A stretch of 64,000 nt of DNA from Gnetum montanum (GCA_015680685.1 MNCI01010871.1:974518-1038517), one strand, 5' to 3'; positions 23,140 to 36,394 are shown, numbered from the stretch's first letter. The notes: generated by a model not told the origin, from the sequence alone. Translations and numbers: made by a program.

Positions 23140-23936
23140 GTAATTTTCTTAATAAACACTCATTATATGCATATTTCTACTATCTAAAAGATCTAAAAGA
23201 TCTATAAACATGATAAAAATTTAGTTTTAGTTTTAGTTTCATTATGCTTGCTTAGTGATTATTTTGGTTAATAGGCCAACTACTAATCATAGATCAATAA
23301 CACTCAATAATATTTTATCCATAATACTCAAGGAGATCCTATCAATGATGTTAAATAATATTTTATAACATTCCAAAAAAATCCTATAAGAAATGCTAAA
23401 TATTATTTCATTCATAATGCCAACATATTTGCTTCAAGAAAATCCACAACTTCTATGTTTATATCTTTATATTATAATGCACAAGAAATGAAATTTGGAA
23501 AGGCAATGAGAATATGCATGGAAAAGAATAATCCATGAGAATTCAAAAATATTTTGCAACACAAGCTTTATTACCAAACTATAAATTAGTTATCCTTCTC
23601 ATCATGTCATTACAATGATTTAAATGAAATTCTTATGAAATGCATCAAATCTAGTAAAATGACAGCTTGGATAATTTTTAAAATAGTAGATGGACTAAAT
23701 TATAGCTTTTTGAGAGTTTTTAGTAATTAATGTATGTTTCATTTTTTAAATATATATGAGAAGAGGACGAAAATATTTATTTTAATTTTTAAAAAATGGA
23801 TATTATTTTTGAGCTTTAGCCATCCATTACATTTACCTTAAAAATTAAATGATAGTAAGTCTTTCCTTTATAAAATCCAAGCTTCTCTTCTCATTATTCA
23901 TCTATTGTTGAGCTAACATCTAGGAGATAAAATTAA
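23140..23936. other. No gene seen
   Basis: AT-rich sequence with an atctaaaag duplication near 23180 and a loose repeat of agatcctat(c/a)aa...aatatttta words at 23325-23420. It may include the 3' tail of the LINE. No recognisable coding signal. Confidence 0.4.
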
Positions 23937-24519
23937 AGAGGGAGATTTTGCAAAACATATGAAAGGATCCTTACCTTATCTTACCAAGATGTATACTTTT
24001 CATGCATGTGAATCTAATTTAATATTTTTCTCATCCATTTTAAATAGGTTTAGAACTTTTTTATTGGTGCATTATAATCTTGCAAGGATTTTGGTCTCAT
24101 CAAGCTTGGGGTAGGAAATTATATAATAATCTCATCTTTCAAAGTTTGAATGTCTTAGAGTTTATGCATATATGTATATATTTGGATTCTATTAGAGTTA
24201 ATGATAATTATCAAAGAGGGATATTGTGCTAAACAAAGAAAAAAATCCTTACATTATCTTATGAAGATTGAGAATTTTCATGCATGTAAATTTGATTTAT
24301 TTTCTCAAGTTCTTATTATTATTTTTACATAAGGATTTAGCATAATTATCTCATCCATCTCAAATAAGTTTAGAAATTTGTAATAGGTGAATCATAAACT
24401 TAAGAGGGTTTTAGTCACATCAGGTTTAAGGTAGGAAAATTTATTACAATTTTATCTTTTTAGGTTTAGATCTCTTAGGGTTTATGCATAAATGTTTATT
24501 TCTAGGTTCTATTAGAGTG
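23937..24519. repeat. Tandem duplication (about 278-bp units) interrupted by O1
   Basis: Unit 1 (23937-24214) and unit 2 (24215 to about 24514) share agaggga(g/t)att, cttacnttatctta, ttttcatgcatgt, ctcatccat and gggtttatgcata-type blocks in the same order. Unit 1 ends ctattagagttaatga. Unit 2 reaches ctattagag and is cut there by O1. The missing part (gagttaatga) is found at 61915, just beyond O1. Confidence 0.8.
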
Positions 24520-25407
24520 TTTTTGTCTTGTTCTAATACTAAAATAACTTGTTTTTGTTAGCCCTTTTTCTTCTAGCACTAGTTACAAGGCTATCATGGT
24601 AGAATCAATAATAACACTACCATAGAAAATAGCTTTTTGATTAAGCTCATTTTAGGTGATTGCTGGTCTCTAGTACCACCAAGGCACAAATGCCACCAAA
24701 TAGCCTCTATCAGTAAATGAGCTAATGTGAATAATTATAAATAACAATGAAAATATATCAAAGATACAAGAATATTAGTTTAAGGAATTGTTGTTTGTAT
24801 ATATTTAATTATCTCTTTCTTATCTCTCTCTTAACATAAAGAAAGAAATTGAACAGCATCCTTATTAATCTAGCATTGAATATGGAAACATACACATATA
24901 GTAAATGGGTAGTTTTATAGAAAAAGCCAATCTTAAATTCTAAGTTATCTACTAGCTAACTTCCTAAAGTGAGATCACAAAAACTTTGCTAAACAAACTG
25001 AGAAAATAAGAAAAAAAATTATCTGTAAAGCTCTGAACTAAATAAAGATGACAATGTTTCTATGCTAAATTGATTAAGGACTAACATTTTCTGGAGCTAT
25101 CCCATCCAATCAAAATAATAAAAATAAGCTAAACCTTTACTTCATAGATAAAATAGCCTATTCCAAAACTAGCAATTCATTCATATGTAACTATGCACTA
25201 CTAATGCTAGATGAAATAAGGAAAAGCTAATTAACTAAAAATAATGAGCTAAGAAATAAAAATGAAAAGAGATAGATGGAACCTACTTAAAATGCCATTA
25301 AAAGAAGCTTTTACAACTTGATTATTTAGAAAAATACCAACCAAAAAAGTTACAAAGAGATCCTCCAAAGTAATTCTACTCTAGGATTTTTATAGGGTCT
25401 TAGGTAG

Positions 25408-26303
25408 TGATGAAGTGCTAAGCAGTTGATGCATCAACTAGGCCGTGTATATGGGGCCCTATATACGTGGCCGTGTCGATGTGGCCCTGTCGATGCATCC
25501 CTTCATGCATCAACGTGGCCCCATTTACGCAGATCCTATTTTAGCCTATAAATAAGTGGCCCTCCACCACACTTAGGTATCTTTCTAGTAGTTGTAGCAA
25601 AGCCCTTAAATTTTGTTTCCATAGGAGTTAGAATATTTTCCTAGTGCATGCCTATAGTGTGATGCTTGTAATTGTACGACACCTTTATTCAATGACTGGA
25701 AATAAAGATCGAGATTACTTCATCATTGCAGCATTCACTTAGTTTTAATTGTTTAATTATTGTTGTTAATTTTTATTGTTATTTATTATTTTCTTAGTTA
25801 ATATTTCTTTATCATAATTTACTATTCTTGTTGTTAACTGCAAAATGAGTACAACTTAATCACGAGCATTTAAGTGTGACTACTTGGTAACCCAGTAGCG
25901 TACCTAGGATCTACGCTTGGTAATTTCACTAGTAGTCATGCATGAGGTCCAAGATGTGTATGAATGATTAAGGAATGAATGCTCATTGCACCTAGGCTAG
26001 TTTAGACTCTTTCCTCCCATGTCCAATTAGCTTAGACTTCATTTCTTATTGCTTATTAGTTTAAACAAAGTTATTTTTCATTGTCTCTAGTAGTAGCACT
26101 ATTTTAGGATCACATCATATGCCTCACTCTAGACTAAATCATACATGACCAAGCAAATACTAGTCCAGGTGGAAAGACAGTGAACTGTGATCAATGTGTA
26201 ACTATCTAGATACCACAACTAGCTTGTCCACTTAGTTTGACCGAATCGTTCATGAACGCTTATATTCATATGGTTAAGTGTAGGGGTATCTCGCCACTCA
26301 TCA
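25408..26303 (+). repeat. G 5' LTR
   Basis: An 896-bp LTR with ends TGATGAAGTGC...CACTCATCA. A block of GTCGA/GGCC palindromic words (25430-25520) is followed by TATA-like CCTATAAATAAG (about 25548) and an AATAAAG polyadenylation-like signal near 25700. The bases after the LTR (ttgataccattttcagg) did not match a tRNA primer site known to me. Confidence 0.9.
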
Positions 26304-26442
26304 TTGATACCATTTTCAGGGATGGTGCTAGTTATTTAGATTAGTTACATCATACAAGATCACTGTAACAAAGCCTTGACGATATATCTTTCAGAAAAAT
26401 AATAATAATAATTGTAATCAAATCACACACAAATTTACAACC

Positions 26443-28111
26443 ATGTCTCTCTCACAAGACTATGACAATGCAACAACTAGTATGGAAACTCATTGGAGAA
26501 CCAAAAAATTATATGATAATGAAGATGAAGTTTGAAGTACCCAATCTGATGTAGGGGTCTCTTATGCGCATCAACACAAACAACATCGTTCGAACTCACA
26601 ACTGCATAACATACCTAGTGAAGATGAACCCCTACTGACCACTATAAGCTTAAAAAAAACAAGAGGCTATTCGAATACCCTACAGGCATCATAAGGAAAG
26701 TCTTCTACCTAGGCTTAACTTAAACAACTTTCCTAAGTTTTCAAGAGGCTATGATTTAGATCCCCAACATCATCTACAAGCCTTCCATGATGGATGGAAA
26801 AAACTTAAGCTCTTTTCTCTTACACTCGTTGGCCAAGCAAAAGTATGGTATAGGTCATTAAAACCAAAATCAATTAGACGTTGGTGGACAATGGTAGAAC
26901 TTTTCAATGAAATATATCAAACCTATGCAAGAGTGTCAACCTTCAGGAGACAAATCCAAGAATGGAAACAAGTGCAACATGAACCCTTGGACATGGCCTT
27001 AGAAAGATATTATGTACTATTTAACAACTACCCAGGCCATGGGTTCTCCAAGGAAAGGCTAATGTACCATATCATAGATGGGCTCCGTAATGAAACAAGG
27101 GAGATCCTAGATAATGTACACCCAAGGTCAACTATATAAGCTACGAACCCATCAATAGCAAAAGAAGAAGGAGAAATGGCTAGATGGGAGAGTGTTGAAA
27201 AACATCAATGGGACTAGAATCTCAACTTAACAAAGGTCCATAATCACAAAAAGGAGAAATCAACCTACCATAAGGGGAAAGAACCATCTTTGCTAGTACA
27301 ATAATCATTAGAGGAAGTCGAGGCAAAGATCAATAAGATGTTGGAATGGACGCATAAAAAGTGTGGAGAATATATCAATATCATTGGAGATAGAGTTTTG
27401 ACAACCTGAAGGGATAAGGAAAATAAGAGCCCAACTTCCAATCACACGTATGAATGCAACATTTTCCTGTACGATCACCCCAATGACAAATGCCCAATCT
27501 TGTTACATTTATATGAGCATTGGGGAAGCACGTTACATCCCGAGTTTGTACAGAGATACTGTGTTCGATCATAGTAGCAACAATCCCAGTCGTGGGGGAA
27601 GCCACCCCTAAATCGGAGACACCCTTCATATCATCCGAATCCAAATGTTTATCTAGTCCAATACCCTATTTCTCCAACTGGGCCAACATACTCTATCCCA
27701 CCACATTATCATTCTCCTCAATACTATCATCCCATGTCCTCAACACAACCACTTCCTTGTGCATCTTACACTTCTCCTAATTTTCAACATTCTCATCCTT
27801 TCCCTCCCTCTACATCGCCACCAACTATTCCTAAGGTGTCTGCACCACAGCAACAACCCCCGAACATTACTTGTGCTACTATTGCCAATAGTAGTGAGAG
27901 ACCTCAGCAACATCGAAGGTGTCCCTTCTTTAGAAATGACCCTAGGAAGGGACAACACAATTCCAATGCCACTTCATCCTCCAACTCAGCACAAATTCAA
28001 CACTGTGGTGCATCCTTCTCTTCAAACCCAACGTCTCATGTTACTTCATCAGTGCCACCAATTAACACTCCAACAACCATACAGCCCAATGAATACAACC
28101 ATGAAGGATGA
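26443..28111 (+). pseudogene. G gag relic
   Basis: The likely start ATG at 26443 gives MSLSQDYDNATTSMETHW. The capsid domain is well preserved at 26700-27140: HLQAFHDGWKKLKLFSLTLV, WYRSLKPKSIRRWWTMVELF, RRQIQEWKQVQHEPLDMALE, then RYYVLFNNYPGHGFSKERL and IIDGLRNETREILD. This is the Retrotrans_gag pattern common in Athila/Tat-type elements. A Cys-His segment near 27455 (FLYDHPNDKCPIL) may be a degraded zinc-binding motif. The C-terminus (27620-28111) is rich in Pro, Ser, Thr and His. Frameshifts near 26690 and 27140 and several stops break it. Confidence 0.82.
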
Positions 28112-29593
28112 CATCTTGATCCTTGCATACCATCTAATAGTCCCAATTATCATAGTGGGTCAACTTATTATCTGGAAACTACATCTTATAAATTGCCCCA
28201 CTATGCTTACTATAATCAGGTGTGTGAAGCACGATGGGGTAAGTATGACCAGGTCCCAATATTTTCAACATGCAAGGATCATCATCTTCCATTTATTAAT
28301 TCTAGCCATGTTCAACCATTTAGTTATGGGAGGTATCCTCCATTCTAACAACACAGAATTAATAAATGTTTTCTATTTCTTTAATTTTTCAACTTTTTGT
28401 TTTCCATTTTTTCACCTTTTAATTTATTGTTTTACATTTTTGTCTTTTTATCTTTTTATGAGTAATCTCATCTATGAATAAAACACTCATGTGACTCATT
28501 GGTTGAGGTGTTGTTCTATGCTATCAACTCTCAAGTGACTAATTATTTGAACAGCGAGTCCATCACATCCACCCAACCATTCTATTAATAAGAGGTTCTA
28601 CTCTAGGTACGATGATACTCTTGAAATCATTACAACTCAAAGTAATTCTGTGTTCATTATGCCCAAAGTGAAAAATGACGAACTAAGAGGGAATGGCTAG
28701 GGTGTGACATCAAGGGAACTTGTGGATTCTCCTTGGTGACATCTGTAGGTGCTATCATGCAAATGGGAGTAAGAGTATTAAAGGCACCTAATAAAAAAAT
28801 AAAAAAAAAAGAGAAAGAGAGAAGAGAGGGAAAAGAGAGTGTGCCAAAGTGGCCAAACAAAAAATATGCTGCAAAGAAATTCCAAGTCACTCCTCCCTTG
28901 CACAAAACGCCAAGTGATCGTATGCCTTGCTGTCATGGTGTTCTTATGGTTGTCCATCATTGGATGAAACGATCCGATGTCACTGATCAGAGGAATGGAC
29001 TTGGTCTTGATTTTGGAATGACAGGCTAATGACACATTAATCATGCCCTACACTCAAGATTCATTGTACCCAGAGTTAGTTACCTCACATCCCAATCTCT
29101 ACAACCCCTTCTCCGATTCATTCCATCTCACTGTTCATGTATTTGTGACTCGTGTCTTGTATAACATTGAATTCATACCTCATCACAGTGGTATCAACAT
29201 GTGTGTGTGTTTTTTTTTGCATCGATATAGATTACATTTATCCCTTCTAGTGCCTATGGACATCTTAAGGTGTGGTTACACAAGGACATATAGGTTGGAA
29301 CCTACTTTGGGGAGGACCCACTTGTGTGACTTTTGTAATTTGTGCACCACATCATCCTATACCCTCTAGGTATTTCATTTCCAATTCTATTATTTCCTTT
29401 GTCATCATTTTATCAAGCATTCCTCAAAACCAGGTCTGACATTAAACTGTAAGGGAAACTTCCTTGAAAAATTTCTAACTCTAAAATCACACTAAGTAAA
29501 GAATGCAACATTAATTAAAGGCAATGAGTAAGGTATGAAATCATTGAGCTTTTTTCAATAACCTTACTAACAATTGATCTTTGTGTAATTATA
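28112..29593. other. G interior without recognisable gene
   Basis: No RT, protease or integrase motif was found on either strand. A Lys/Glu-rich run near 28790-28840 comes from an A/G-rich simple stretch. The last 130 bases resemble the X1 region upstream of its 3' ORF and end ATTATAG just before the ATG at 29594, a splice-acceptor-like sequence. Confidence 0.5.
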
Positions 29594-30020
29594 GATGGCC
29601 CCTAAAAGAAGACAATAAGGAGGACCTTCTTAAGGTGCAACTGAACAACTTGGGGGAGGTAGAGGCCAAGAACCTCATGCAAAACATGCAAAGTAGAAGG
29701 CAATCATTCAGCATTCATCATGAAACTCTTGTTACTACATAACCTATCCAAGCAAAGGGAGGAGAGGTTAGGACCCAAGCCAATAAAGAGGAATGACAGC
29801 TATTTGCGGCATGGCATGTCAAGGCCAATCAAGTGTTCCTGTAGCTACCATGTCCATGAAAAGTACCAACTCCATCAAACATTGGAACATCAGCATGGAC
29901 GGCTCATAATCCTCAAAAAGAAGAGGAGAAACATCAGGTGCATCTTCAATGGTATCAATCTCAGAAGCCTAATGCATAGGACAAAGGAAAGGCACTCATG
30001 GAGGATCCACCACTAATAGG
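29594..30020 (+). pseudogene. G 3' ORF relic (same family as X1 3' ORF)
   Basis: The ORF starts MAPKRRQ directly after ATTATAG. It aligns at DNA level with X1 downstream of 4632 (aagaggaccttc..aaggngc, ggtagaggccaagaacctcatg, attcagcattcat). Only the first part of the ORF and fragments of its end remain before the polypurine tract, so most of the domain seen in X1 is deleted. Stops are frequent. Confidence 0.6.
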
Positions 30021-30191
30021 AACCCCATGAGTTCGACAAGTTTTGTCTTTTGTGTCTATGTCCAAATTTTGTTTCATTCTCCACTGCGGCATGAATAAAT
30101 TTCTAGTCAGTCAATAATCCCATACCTATCCACTATGTATTCAATTGAGCTTGTTCCTCACTTTCTTTGACTCGAGGACAAGTTGTTATTC

Positions 30192-30204
30192 AATCGTGGG
30201 GGTA
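30192..30204 (+). promoter_or_regulatory. G polypurine tract
   Basis: TCGTGGGGGTA directly before the LTR start TGATGAAGCG, the same position and form as in X1 and X3. Confidence 0.8.
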
Positions 30205-30950
30205 TGATGAAGCGCTAAGCAGTCAATGTGTCAACTAGGCTGCATATACGAGGCCCCATATATGTGGCCCCGTCGACGCATCCCTTCATGCGTCGACGTG
30301 GCCCTATTTACATAGAGCCTGTTTTAGCCTATAAATAAGTGGACCTTTGCCACACTTAGGTATCTTTCTAGTAGTTGTAGCGAAGCCCTTGCATTTTGTT
30401 TCCATAGGATTTAGAATATTTTCCCAATGCATACCCACAATGTGATCCTTGTAATTGTACGGCACCTTTATTCGAGTGTGACGTACTTGGATGCGCACAT
30501 GACCAGAAATAAAGATCAAGATTACTTCATCATTGCTACATTCACTTAGTTTAATTATTTNNNNNNNNNNNNNNNNNNNNNNNNNNNNNNNNNNNNNNNN
30601 NNNNNNNNNNNNNNNNNNNNNNNNNNNNNNNNNNNNNNNNNNNNNNNNNNNNNNNNNTCCTCCCATGTCCCATTAGCTTAGACTTCATTTCTTATTGCTT
30701 ATTAGTTTAAAAAAAAGTTATTTTCCATTGTCTCTAGGAGTAGCACTAGTTTAGGATCACATCATATGCCTCACTCTAGACTAAACCATATGTGACAAAG
30801 CAAATACTAGTCCAAGTGGGAAGACAATGAACTGCGATCAACATGTAACTATCTAGATACCACAACTAGCCTGTCCACGGAGTTTGACCAGATTGTGTGT
30901 AAATGCTTGTATTCAAATGGTTGAGTGTAGGGGTACCTCGCTACTCATCA
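30205..30950 (+). repeat. G 3' LTR (contains gap)
   Basis: It matches 25408-26303. It has the palindromic words GTCGACGCATCC...GCGTCGACG upstream of CCTATAAATAAG. A run of unknown bases (30561-30657) replaces part of it. It ends CTACTCATCA. Confidence 0.9.
30561..30657. other. Assembly gap (97 N)
   Basis: Unknown bases inside the G 3' LTR. The corresponding sequence in the 5' LTR is longer than the gap, so the gap size is probably nominal. Confidence 0.95.
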
Positions 30951-30959
30951 GGTAGTTAC

Positions 30960-33775
30960 AATAGTTACATAATTTAAGCTATAATCTCATCACATTCTTC
31001 TCAGATAACTATAATATTTTGGTTGATTGTTTAGCTTCTTGGTAGATCTTCTTCATTCATTACACTTGGAGCCCTTCCATAGCTAACTATTATGATAGTT
31101 TTCCATGATTAATGAGGACCTTGAAAGTCTAATTCATTGAAACTCACTTAGAGCTATCAAGCTTCCTAATGATTTCTTCAACACTACTCTTTCCATAGCC
31201 TAATTTGGTTATTGAATTATTTATTTTAACAAAAGAAACTCTTGTGCCAAAATAAGCCTTTTTGAATTCAAGCTTCTTTTAAGTAGTTTCATGCATAATG
31301 TCTATAATTACCATCATCATTGAGTTAAGGAAGCTTTACTTATATTGGGGTAGTTGCTCTCTTTTATTTGTAGCTATTTCATATAATCCATGAATTCTCC
31401 CTTCTATGTGTGTAAATATGGCTTGCTTTTCTCTCATTTTTGTAATCTCCTCATCTATTTCTTTCATTCATTCCTTCCCATAATGCATCTCAATAATTAT
31501 TTCCTTAAAACTTGGAAGTGTAATATGAGATTAATCTAAATATTTATCCTTTATGACCTATTCTAACTTGAAGTTTATTGTAGCTAACCTTTCTTTCAAT
31601 TAATTGTTTACTTGCTCTTTATTGTAGCTAACCATTTTTGAGATGTTCATTCTCTTCTTTAAAACTCTTCATTTTCCCTCATAGCTTTGACATTTCCTAC
31701 TCATTTTATATCAAAAACTCTTACACCTTAGCTATCTAATTATCTCTTATCTTCTTTGTACTAGAAGATGATACTAGCTTTTATCTTTGAAATAGTAGGG
31801 AGCTTGTAGCTTAGTATAATCTTACCTTCTTTGTTCTGATTTTGAATGATTAAGTTGCTCCCTTCATCAAATAGTTTAAGGGAAACGTAAGGGCTAAGGA
31901 TGAGCTTTCTTCTTATTTTTATTTTTTGGTGTTGAAGCTTAATTAGCTTTAGTTGTTCTTACTCTTTCATATTCTATTGCACCATTTATTACTACTGAGG
32001 GTCCTTTAACCTTTGTTTCTCTAATTATTTTTGTTGTTCTTTCTCTTCCCATACTTGATCGATTCTAGCTTTCCTTATGATCCTTACTCTAGCATATTCT
32101 TCTTTATTAAGAGGAACTCTTTCATCTAGAATAGTGTTTTTTGGATCTAGTAGCCTCCATGAGAATTAATTCATCTCCATCAATGTCAAGTGATCTTCTA
32201 AAAAATTTCTATTCAAAGGATGTTCTTTTTCCTTCATCTATCTACAAACTTCTATTATAGGTCCATCACAAGCTGACACTAGCAACTTCATTAATAAACA
32301 CTTTTTAAGCTACACTTGAGCTTCTTACCTAGTTTTTTTTATCTCCCTATTAGAGCCATTTAGGTATAATATGTCAATTTCATTAGGTTCATGTAACTTC
32401 CTAATCTTTCATGTGTAATAAATCCTCTTCTAGGCTAGGGGAAAACTTCATTGCTCTCTATACCTTCTCATCATTCCTTTTAGATGATTTGCATTGATAA
32501 AATCCCATAACCTAAAATTAAGGAAAAAATTTTCCTTATATTTATAATCATGCATCAGAGGGCTTTCTTACATCTAACTTCCAACCTCCAGTGTAGCCAA
32601 ATAAGGAGCTACAAACCTGGGTACCCTAAAAGCCTTGCATTTAAAGCCTCCTATTGAAATATAGGTGTATCAAGCATGTAGGAAGATAGTTCCATGATAT
32701 TTTTCTATTATTTCATTGATTACCTATTGATCAATAGTTTGTGAAGAAAATTTTAAAATTAGCTTAATCAAATGGAAATAAAAACAATTCATGAGAAGTT
32801 CCAAATCTTGTGTGTTGAAGTAGCCTCTTTGGTAGACGACTAGAAAGAAGTCGTAGCATGGCTCTTCTAGCTAAGCTCTTCTCTGTGATGCATATCCTAT
32901 AGAAATTAGGGTCATTCTCTTAGGCACAAGAACCTTAGTTAATATAAAATTTAATAAAAATAAGTTGAGTCTTAGTTGGAGTTCTTACCCTTCAATCTCA
33001 AACAAACTTCTTTGTACGGTGTCATTCATGAATTGGACAAGGAAGTAGGTTTATTGTTCATTAGAGCTACCTAGGCCCAAACATGTAAATATATAACAAT
33101 ATTTATTTTGCAAATAGGATGAAAATTTAAGGCAAAAATTAAAATTTAATGTAAAAAATTAAGTTCTAAAGACTTTGAAATAACATTTCAATATTCCCAT
33201 GCTTTCATCAAGTTAGCTAGAGGAACCCTAATGGCTTTTCTTGACTTTGGGTGGTTCTAAAATCTTCTACTAATCACTTTCTAATTATACTAGTATGCCT
33301 CAATCTCTATAATGTTTGGCTCAATCAATATATAGAGTTCATATTCTTTGTTAACATTGATGTCAATGAAGCATTTACTATTCCCTTTGAATTACAACTT
33401 TTCCCTTTCATAAAATGTTCCTACTACTAGTCAATTTGAGAACATCTCCTATTAGGTTTCCCCTAGGTCTGAAACCTAGTTTTTGTAGCCCTATTTTCTC
33501 ATAAATCTCTTTTCATTGCTCCATTGATTCCATTGATTGAAAACTAACTTCTCTTTCAGTTTATGTTCTTCATCAAAATCAAATAAGTCGACTTCTTTTA
33601 TATTCAATTTCAAGTGCATAACATCGATCCATTGATCAAATTTTATCTCTACAAGAATTTCCATTTTATTTATGCTAGTGTGGTGAGACCAATAGTTGCA
33701 TAACTTGTAAAATTCATTTCTACAAATAGGAATGATGTGGTCGAGCAATTTTCTAAAGCTATCTTGTATAATCAC
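30960..33775 (-). pseudogene. ORFX relic in O1 3' LTR
   Basis: This is a decayed minus-strand coding region with its partner in the other LTR (55740-58260). The first readable part, 33775-33491, includes FDQWIDVMHLKLNIKEVDLF and then FDEEHKLKEKLVFNQWNQW. The other copy reads ADLFNFDKEHELIEKLDLKS at the same place. The segment 32590-32650 corresponds to the KLPRFVAPYLATLEV block of the partner. Further on are remains of a Gln/Lys-rich coiled coil (about 32050-31850). Stops and frameshifts are dense. I do not recognise the protein. It lies wholly inside the repeat that forms the LTR, which is unusual. Confidence 0.5.
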
Positions 33776-33779
33776 ATTT

Positions 33780-35700
33780 TGGCTCTATGAAGGATTAACT
33801 ATGAAATTCTTTCATGGCTGCATAGAATCATTTTTAGCATTCCTTATAGAGTCAATTTTTTATTCTTTAAACTTCCTTTAAATAGACTCCATGTGTCATA
33901 TACAGAGCTCATTCTACTGTCTATCTCCTTTGATGTTGTGAAGCGAATTGAGTAGAGTTATCTTATAAGGCTAATTTTTGGTTCTATAAGCTTTCCTTTA
34001 TATGTTGGTGTATATAAATGATGATGTAGCTCATAGGATTATTTTGGATTTCCTTGGTCAATTTAGATCTTATTTCTATAGATCCGCCTCAAGGAAGTGG
34101 CTTACAAGGAAAAAGCAGGAATATAGCTATGGGCTTGAGCTTATCACTCATAGAGCTATTTTGTATAATAAGTTGTTTTTTATACAAAATAGGATTCCTT
34201 AGTAGCTAATGTGGCAAATGTTGTCATTTTAGGGCTCACTTATAGAATGAAAATTTAACTCTACAAATTAGCTCTACAAGCTAATTTTCATGCATATGAT
34301 GATGTGGCAAAGTTCATTTCATAGCTGCTTTGTAGAATCATATTTTTTCTCTATGAATAGCATTCTTTCTTCAATGCCAACATGAAGAAATAAAATTAGG
34401 ACTCCTTAGTGAGGATAAAATTTGGCTCTACAAAAATTGTTGTTTTCCTTAGATTTGACTTGGCAAACCTAACAAATGTTTAATTTCAAGCTCTTATCTT
34501 GGGTAATGATGTCGCTTGTAGAACCACTTCCACTTATTCTTGTAAAACTAATTTTACTTCTACAAACCTCACTAAGTATCTTATGTGATAGAAATGAGAA
34601 TATAGCTATGGGGTTAAGCTTACCACTTATAGAGCTATTTTGTAGAACCCCTTTTTGGTTCAATGAACTATGACTTCTTAGAAGCTAATGTTGTGGAAGC
34701 TAACATAGCTTATGCTGACATTGCATACTCTGTTTGTATAATAGAAATATGGCTTTACTAAACTACTCTACCCCAAGATGCTAATGTGGAATTCACTAAT
34801 GTGAAAGATTTCTTTTGCATAATCTCTCTTTAGCTCTACAAATATAGCACTACATAACAAAATAACATGGAAAAATCATTTTGTAGAGCTAATCTTCAAT
34901 TCTATGAGCTCCCTATGTATGCTGATATAGCAAGGTCATTTCAAAGCTTTCTTCAAGAACTAGTTTCCTTAATTCTAAAAGTGTACTAACTTTTCAAGAG
35001 CTGATGTGGAGAGGTTAATCCACACAGCTGACATGACTTGCAGAACCAACTTTAGCTTTTCTTTGTACATCCATATTTTGGTTCTATGAATATGTGCTAA
35101 TCAGAGAGCTTACATAGTATAGCTATTTCATAAATTTATTTTAAAGTTCTATGAACCTCCTCGTGCTGAAACAAATTTTACCATAACTTTTAAGTTTTAT
35201 GAATCTTACCACATAAAAGAAGTTGATGTGGTAGAACTAAAAACAAGATTTTCTGTAAGGTAGATGTTTTTTCTATGTACAAGCCCTTTTCACTCTCCAT
35301 GATCAAACGGTGATGTGGCTCATAGAACCATTATAGAGAGTCTCTATTTCACTCCTTAAGTTATGATAAGATGATGCCTATGTGGAAGAGCCAACTTATA
35401 GAGTTGTTTTTTATTCTACAATCTAACTTCATATAACTATTTACATGGCCATAAGACTAATTCATAAAGCTACTTTTAACACTTTAAACCTTAGAGTTGA
35501 CTTAGCATAGCTATTCTCATGTTATCTTATGGATCCCAAACTTAGCTCTACAAACTCATCATTATGTTTACATGGTAGAACTAATCAAAGCTTTTATTTG
35601 TAGAGTCACTTATCCATTCTATGATCCACCTCTAAATTTTTATAGCTTATTCAATAAAGCCACTTCTTCTTATTTGTTACCAAACCAAATTTTTTACTCT
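33780..35700. repeat. Hairpin-motif array in O1 3' LTR
   Basis: Irregularly spaced copies of TAGAGCTATTTTGTAGAA(C)C..TTTTTGGTTCTATGAA alternate with GCTNATGTGG words (for example 34140-34200, 34310-34375, 34625-34680, 35300-35340). TAGAACC and GGTTCTA arms can pair. The spacing is irregular, roughly 100-200 bp, so this is an old degenerate array and not a satellite. The partner array is at 58860-61250. Confidence 0.6.
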
Positions 35701-36380
35701 ACTAGCTGATGTGGAAAAACTAAGCTCTTTTTCTATTATCTCTCAACTATTTGCTCTAATGCCATCTGCATGAAACTAATTCTTAAGTCCTACGATTCCA
35801 TTTTTGATGCGCTCGACTTACTTACAACTAGAGAAATACAAATTTGATCCTTAACTAATCCACAAGCTCTACTTCTAATGCCTAATTAAATTAATCTATA
35901 AAACACTTCATTAGACTTGAAAAAACTAGATTTTTGATTTTATAAATAATAGATAGAAAATCCTTAGAAAGGTATGCTTAGCTTTGAAATTCTTTTTCTA
36001 CAAATTTAAAATGTGTTGTTTCTCTATTAAGGCCTTTTTCCAAAAAAATTTAATTGTAACTCATCTTAACAATTACTTAATAGCTCAAATCCTAGCTCAT
36101 TATTGCTATGAGATTTTATTTCAAAAATGAAACTTATCCTTTGCTTTAGAAATGCTACCATGAATTACACTTTTGAATAGAGGGTTTAAAGCTCAAAGCA
36201 ATCTTCCATTAAATATTTCTTTGACCATTTATTCTACCTTTATCTTAGAATGTGATTTTATTTGATGGTGTCATGAGAAGAATCAAGCTCATCATTATAA
36301 TCCTAAACTATTCCATACTTATGCTCAATTGTTGTATCAACAATTTTCTCCCATGCCTATGGTCAATTATTGCACTAACA

Positions 36381-36394
36381 ATTTTTCCCCAAAC
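36381..36394 (-). promoter_or_regulatory. O1 polypurine tract
   Basis: The minus strand reads TTTGGGGAAAAAT immediately before the LTR start TGTTAGTGCAATAATTG. This fixes the orientation and the inner edge of the 3' LTR. Confidence 0.7.

Larger units (their letters stand above)
25408..30950 (+). mobile_element. Family X LTR retrotransposon G (pol-less) in O1 LTR
   Basis: The LTRs are 25408-26303 and 30205-30950. TSD GGTAG lies at 25403-25407 and 30951-30955. A Retrotrans_gag relic follows the 5' LTR, and a spliced 3' ORF start lies before the 3' LTR. No RT or integrase is visible in the 1.5 kb between, so the element is a deletion derivative or non-autonomous. O1 LTR sequence resumes on both sides, which dates G after O1. 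Confidence 0.9.
24520..36380 (-). repeat. O1 3' LTR (left), about 6.3 kb, split by G
   Basis: Segments 24520-25407 and 30956-36380 together align with 54809-61914 from end to end. Anchor blocks are ctaccatagaaaatagcttttt (24625 / 54900), agccaaataaggagctacaaac (32596 / 57374) and cctaaactattc near the end. It ends CACTAACA at 36380. G occupies 25408-30950. Confidence 0.85.

Noticed and set aside
27520-27780. Separate small gene in G
   Set aside because: It is explained as a frame of the gag region. It has no start context or domain of its own.
27759-28481. A 240-codon plus-strand frame in G as an independent membrane protein
   Set aside because: It overlaps the Pro/Ser/His-rich gag C-terminus in another frame. 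Its Leu/His/Ile-rich composition is what a shifted frame of that DNA gives.
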